A DNA stretch of 64,000 bases. It comes from Laburnicola sp. R22_1 (lineage: Eukaryota; Ascomycota; Dothideomycetes; Pleosporales; Didymosphaeriaceae). The first letter of the stretch is position 1. Every line of letters starts with the position of its first letter. The notes under the pieces were generated by a model. It was not told the DNA's origin, searched no databases, and was given only the letters and a program-made list of their open reading frames with translations. The position numbers and the translations under genes are program-made. Shown piece after piece: positions 60,375 through 64,000 of this stretch. Where the stretch lies: positions 372,001-436,000 of the forward strand of contig JACONQ010000012.1 of NCBI GenBank assembly GCA_014281115.1, read 5' to 3'.

Positions 60375-60475
60375 TTTTTTGTGACTAAGGAGTTTCTAAT
60401 TAAAATATTACAATAATAGCAGTTATCTCTCCTACTATTGTTAACACAGAAAAGCGTTTTAAAGGATTAATAAAA
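60375..60475 (+). repeat. Family B left-end fragment
   Basis: GTTTTTTTGTGACTAAGGAG, GCAGTTATCTCTCCTACTAT and AACACAGAAAAGCGTTTTAA match the left end of B1. The rest of B is absent. Confidence 0.7.
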
Positions 60476-60768
60476 GGGTTCTTTTTATAGATATATTATT
60501 ATATTATTTAAAGTCGTAATTTTTTAAAAGATAGTTTATTAGTTTATAGTTACTATCTTTACTGCCAAAGTAGAACTTTTAGCACTTAACTATATTATTA
60601 AAAGGCTATAGTACTTAAACGCTTCTTTAATAAGCTTACTTTAAACTTTAAATTACTATAAATAATCTTTTATAATAACTAGCAAATTATTAAACTAGTT
60701 ACTAGTAAAAATAAGTATATATTTATATAAATTTAATATACTAGTATTTAGAATATATAGCTCTATTA

Positions 60769-60888
60769 TTTTTATTATTACCTTTTTACGCCATTTTTAA
60801 TTACTAAGTAGGGGGCTCTACTTTTTTTATGTTATTTAATATAAAAGCCTTTAATGTTCTACTTCTAGGTAGATAATTTAACAACACG
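60769..60888 (-). repeat. R1 repeat with 11-13 bp target duplication
   Basis: This 120-bp minus copy runs from TTTTTATTATTACCTTTTTA to TTTAACAACACG. It is flanked by TAGCTCTATTA on both sides (60758-60768 and 60889-60899). Two further bases on each side match if C/T and G/A changes are allowed. It shows that R1 moves as its own unit. Confidence 0.85.
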
Positions 60889-60899
60889 TAGCTCTATTA

Positions 60900-61829
60900 G
60901 AAGCACTTTAAGGGCGTATTTAAGGTGTTCTATTTAAAAATAAATAATATACTAGTAAATAGTCTAATTAAAGCTCTTTGTTAGTAGCAATATACTAGAT
61001 TTAAAAGGCTTCTTAATTTCTAAAATATATGTAAGTATATTATAAAAAAATTAAGTTTAAAAGTATCGTAGAATTAGTTATATTTTATCTGTTATATATA
61101 AAAAAGTTTAGAAAAACTAAGCTAAAGTGTAGTCAAAAACTTTAAAAAGAAATTTAAATATAGCTACTAGTTAAGCTATATATCTTAAAGTTCTAATTCT
61201 TAATTCTAGTACTTAAATAGTAAACTAATAATTTTATTTATATAGCTATAAATTAGAGTACGCCTCTAAGTATTATTTAAAGCTTAAGGCTTTTAAGATC
61301 TAAATTTATTCTTATTACTAGCTAAACTATACTTAAAATAAAACTTCTTAAAAGCTTAAATATTTATAGTGTAGCCTTAAGGAGAAGGATAATATAATAG
61401 TAGAGCTAGAGAATAATATTAGTAATATATATAATATTACTTAGTAGTTTAAATATAAACTATAGCGTAGAGTAATAGGGGGCAGCTATAGCGTACCTAA
61501 CTACGCTATAGTGGCTACGCTAAGAAGGTAGAAGTTATATATTATAATCTAAGACTTTAAATATTAGATCTGTGTCTAAATATATAGGTACTAATGTTAG
61601 TTTTAGTAAGTTTAAAAGCGGTCTTAACTAAGACCTATAAGTACTTTATAGTTATATTATATAATTAAGAAAAATTTAATTTTAGAAATAACGCTATTAT
61701 ATATAATTACTTCTTATAGCTAGTTTAGTAGCTTTTAAATATTATTTAACTACTTAGCACTTTTTTATTATACTCTTCTAAAGAAACTTATTATTATTTA
61801 TAGTACTAAGTAGTTTTATTAAGTTTTTG
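60900..61829. other. RIP-degraded DNA, nothing identifiable
   Basis: It holds the segment TTTTAGAAATAACGCTATTA near 61680 shared with 20760, and otherwise stop-rich AT DNA. Confidence 0.45.
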
Positions 61830-61838
61830 TTTTACTAT

Positions 61839-61962
61839 GTGTTATTAAATTATCTACCTAGGGGTAGAACAACAAAGACTTCTATCTTAAATAACATAAC
61901 AAAAAAGCAAAGCCCTCTGCTTAGTAATTATAAAAATCGTAAAAAAGATAATTATAAAAACT
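61839..61962 (+). repeat. R1 repeat with target duplication TTTTACTAT
   Basis: This 124-bp plus copy begins GTGTTATTAAATTATCTACC and ends GATAATTATAAAAAC. It is flanked by TTTTACTAT (61830-61838 and 61963-61971). The A-rich 3' end and duplication fit a SINE-like retroposon. Confidence 0.82.
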
Positions 61963-62029
61963 TTTTACTATAAAATATATTTTAGGTTTACTTTAGTTTA
62001 TTATATAGTTTTTATATATATTATTAATA

Positions 62030-64000
62030 GTGGTATTATTTATTTAGTGTTAATTACCTTTTTTAATACATTTTTTTAATTTGCGCCTACGTAGATTAGG
62101 ATAGAAAGGTCACTCTAGTCTAGCACCTAAAAATACAATCTACTCCTAGTCTCTACTAACATAATAGTAGTTACTGCGTACTTGCCCTACTATCTATAAG
62201 CACTCTAATAGCTATTAAATTTACTTAAAGTATATATAAAAAACTAATTTGCTTTATTATTACTATTATTAGCAATTACGCTATAAGCGCGCTACTACTG
62301 TAGCGCACTTACGCATTACGCTTACTATCTAATACTATAACTATAAGAATCTAGCACATCTATATAACACTCTCCTTTTCTAGTAACTTATTAATAAATA
62401 CTTTCTCTTCCTTCTTAATCCTACTCTTTATTACTACTATCCTAACCTATAGTAATATAATAAACTATAGTAGGAACCCTACGCATCTACTATAGCGTCT
62501 ATAGTTACTAATCTATTATTAGCCTAACTAGTACACTAGGACCGCTTTATATAGGCTAAAGTATACCTTCTACTTTAACCTATTAACAATCTTTTAAATA
62601 GAGTAATACTTTAGCATAGGCCTAGTAACTTTAAGTAGATAGATTAGAGTGTACTTTTAGATAGCGTTAATAGTAACTTTAGTATTAGGGCTTAGGTAGA
62701 TAGTAGAAAATATGTGTTATTAAATTAACTACCTAGGGGTAGAACAATAAAGGCTTTCATCTCAAATAACATAAAAAAAAGCAGAGCCCCCTGCTTAGTA
62801 ATTAAAAAGAGCATAAAAAAGATATAATTATAAAAAATGCGCGTTTAAACTACTAAGCAAGCTTAGTAGTTTTAGCGTAGTGCTACTCCTATAAGCAAAA
62901 TTTTTATAAAGAGGCTACTTAGAACTTTAGTAGAGGAGAGATAAGACTTTAGCATAGCTACGCTGTAGTTCTCTATCTCTATCCTCTACTATCCTAATTA
63001 TCACAAATAGTATAAGTTAATATATTAATAAATATATAGTGTTTCTTATAAGTAGTATAAGAGTAATATATACTAGATACACTATTGCTCTATTACCGCA
63101 TTAAGATTCTCCTTAATAAATTTTCTCCTATTACTATCTCTTTACGCCCTACTATCTATCTAGGCATTAATATTATTCCTAAAGTACTTACTATCGCTAA
63201 AAAGTACACGCTAAAGATTCGCGTCGCTACCACTAAGGTAACAGCACTAGAGTTTTATTCTATCTATAAAATAATTATTTATAGGAGCCTAGTATACCTA
63301 ACTATCTATAAGATAATCCTTATATACTAGCTAGGTTGGCAGCTTATCTAGTTTATAAAAACTAAGAAGACTATATTCTCACCCTAGTAAATAAAATTAC
63401 TCCTTATTAGTAACAGAATCTAAAAAGAAAGGCAAAAGGTAGAGGATAAGATATTTATTAATAATCTTTAGTGTAATAAGAGTGTTGTATAGATTTATAA
63501 AATTCTCCTAGCTATTATAGCTGTATTAGCTTATCTAAGTAAGTACGCTGCGTAAGCGACATATAAGCGCGAATAGTTAATAATACTAATAGCAATAATC
63601 TAGATAAACTATATATAGTATAAGTAAACCTTATATTAGAACTAGAAGCTTATAGGTATTAGGGGTATAAGTAAGTTTAAACTATTATTGCGTTATTAGG
63701 TAGTATTTAAGGTTAGTTTTTAATTAGAATTAGGTGCTATACATAGTATATAATAACCTTTTATCTTAATCTACTTTAACTTTAAAATAAATAAAAAGGT
63801 TAAAAAAGGTGTTTAGCAAGCCGACTATAGGAAATATAATAGTGCTAAATAATATCTTATTAAGGTTAACTTTAATATAAAGATAGAGTATTAGTATACC
63901 TATAGTGTATAAGCTTCTATCTAGTATATATCTTATAAGTAGTACAAGCCTACTATTATAGCTATTACTTCTAGTAATATCTTTAGGAATAATAGTAGGG
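62030..64000 (-). mobile_element. Family B element, copy B3, split by A4 and cut by window end
   Basis: It starts at GTGGTATTATTTATTTAGTG, the right end of B in reverse. It is interrupted at 62714-63825 by family A copy A4, and resumes at about 63840, where the reverse complement matches B1 around 36000-36150 (CCTAAAGATATTACTAGAAG). The other B end lies beyond the window. Confidence 0.75.
62714..63825 (+). mobile_element. Family A element, copy A4 nested in family B
   Basis: It begins GTGTTATTAAATTAACTACC with R1 and ends CAAGCCGAC, about 1,112 bp. Flanks TAGAAAATAT and TAGGAAATAT look like a mutated duplication of a B target. The plus strand has an open stretch of 81 codons (63085-63330) within the degraded coding core (about 63095-63620), the best-preserved piece: TISLRPTIYLGINII, ALEFYSIYKIIIYRS, VYLTIYKIILIY and then QLGQQ. 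Confidence 0.82.

Noticed and set aside
1..64000. Giant cargo transposon (Starship-type) or biosynthetic cluster
   Set aside because: No tyrosine recombinase captain, no cargo genes and no biosynthetic enzyme could be read; the window is nested ordinary repeats.

Overview
The window looks like a transposon graveyard from a filamentous ascomycete (Pezizomycotina-type) genome. Most of it is very AT-rich. CpA and TpG are depleted and TpA is abundant. Nearly every recognisable reading frame is broken by TAA or TAG at positions where CAA, CAG or TGG is expected. That is the footprint of repeat-induced point mutation (RIP), which acts in this fungal group. I see no intact host gene, no rRNA, no tRNA and no CRISPR. 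The species cannot be named from the sequence.

Layout. 1-8105: decayed DNA with a 99-bp tandem array, split by a nearly full-length pogo/Fot1-like transposon (1906-3776), then a possible helicase remnant. 8106-9892: a second, very young pogo-like transposon whose 530-codon transposase carries a single TAG. 9895-24300: decayed repeats, including a second Fot1-like copy (14799-16670), inverted-repeat elements, a Tc1/mariner scrap, two copies of an unclassified 1.1-kb element (family A), many copies of a 120-bp SINE-like repeat (R1) and a Gypsy reverse-transcriptase fragment. 24340-34930: a Ty3/Gypsy retrotransposon (gag, RT, RNase H, integrase) interrupted by a well-preserved PIF/Harbinger element (31364-34667) with its Myb/SANT-like protein and DDE transposase genes arranged tail to tail. 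35000-47450: a chromodomain Gypsy element carrying family A inside the RT YxDD motif, Fot1-like copy 3 at the RT/RNase H boundary and Fot1-like copy 4 inside the integrase core. An unclassified family B element (35708-36833) lies just upstream. 49185-51058: a diverged fifth Fot1-like copy. 51300-57650: a minus-strand Ty1/Copia element interrupted by a short family B copy and a further repeat (C). 58290-64000: R1 repeats, minisatellites, and a family A element nested in a family B element that runs off the window.

How the parts relate. GC-rich islands at 1906-3776, 8106-9892, 31364-34667 and 44637-46509 are late arrivals that have met little RIP. They sit in older, heavily mutated retroelements, so nesting and mutation load give a relative age order. 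The least expected content is families A and B. They are about 1.1 kb, have unlike ends, create target-site duplications of about 13 bp, and share one degraded protein-coding core that I do not recognise. The second is the pogo-like group, which keeps 17-bp-spaced subterminal direct repeats while their sequence changes completely between subfamilies.
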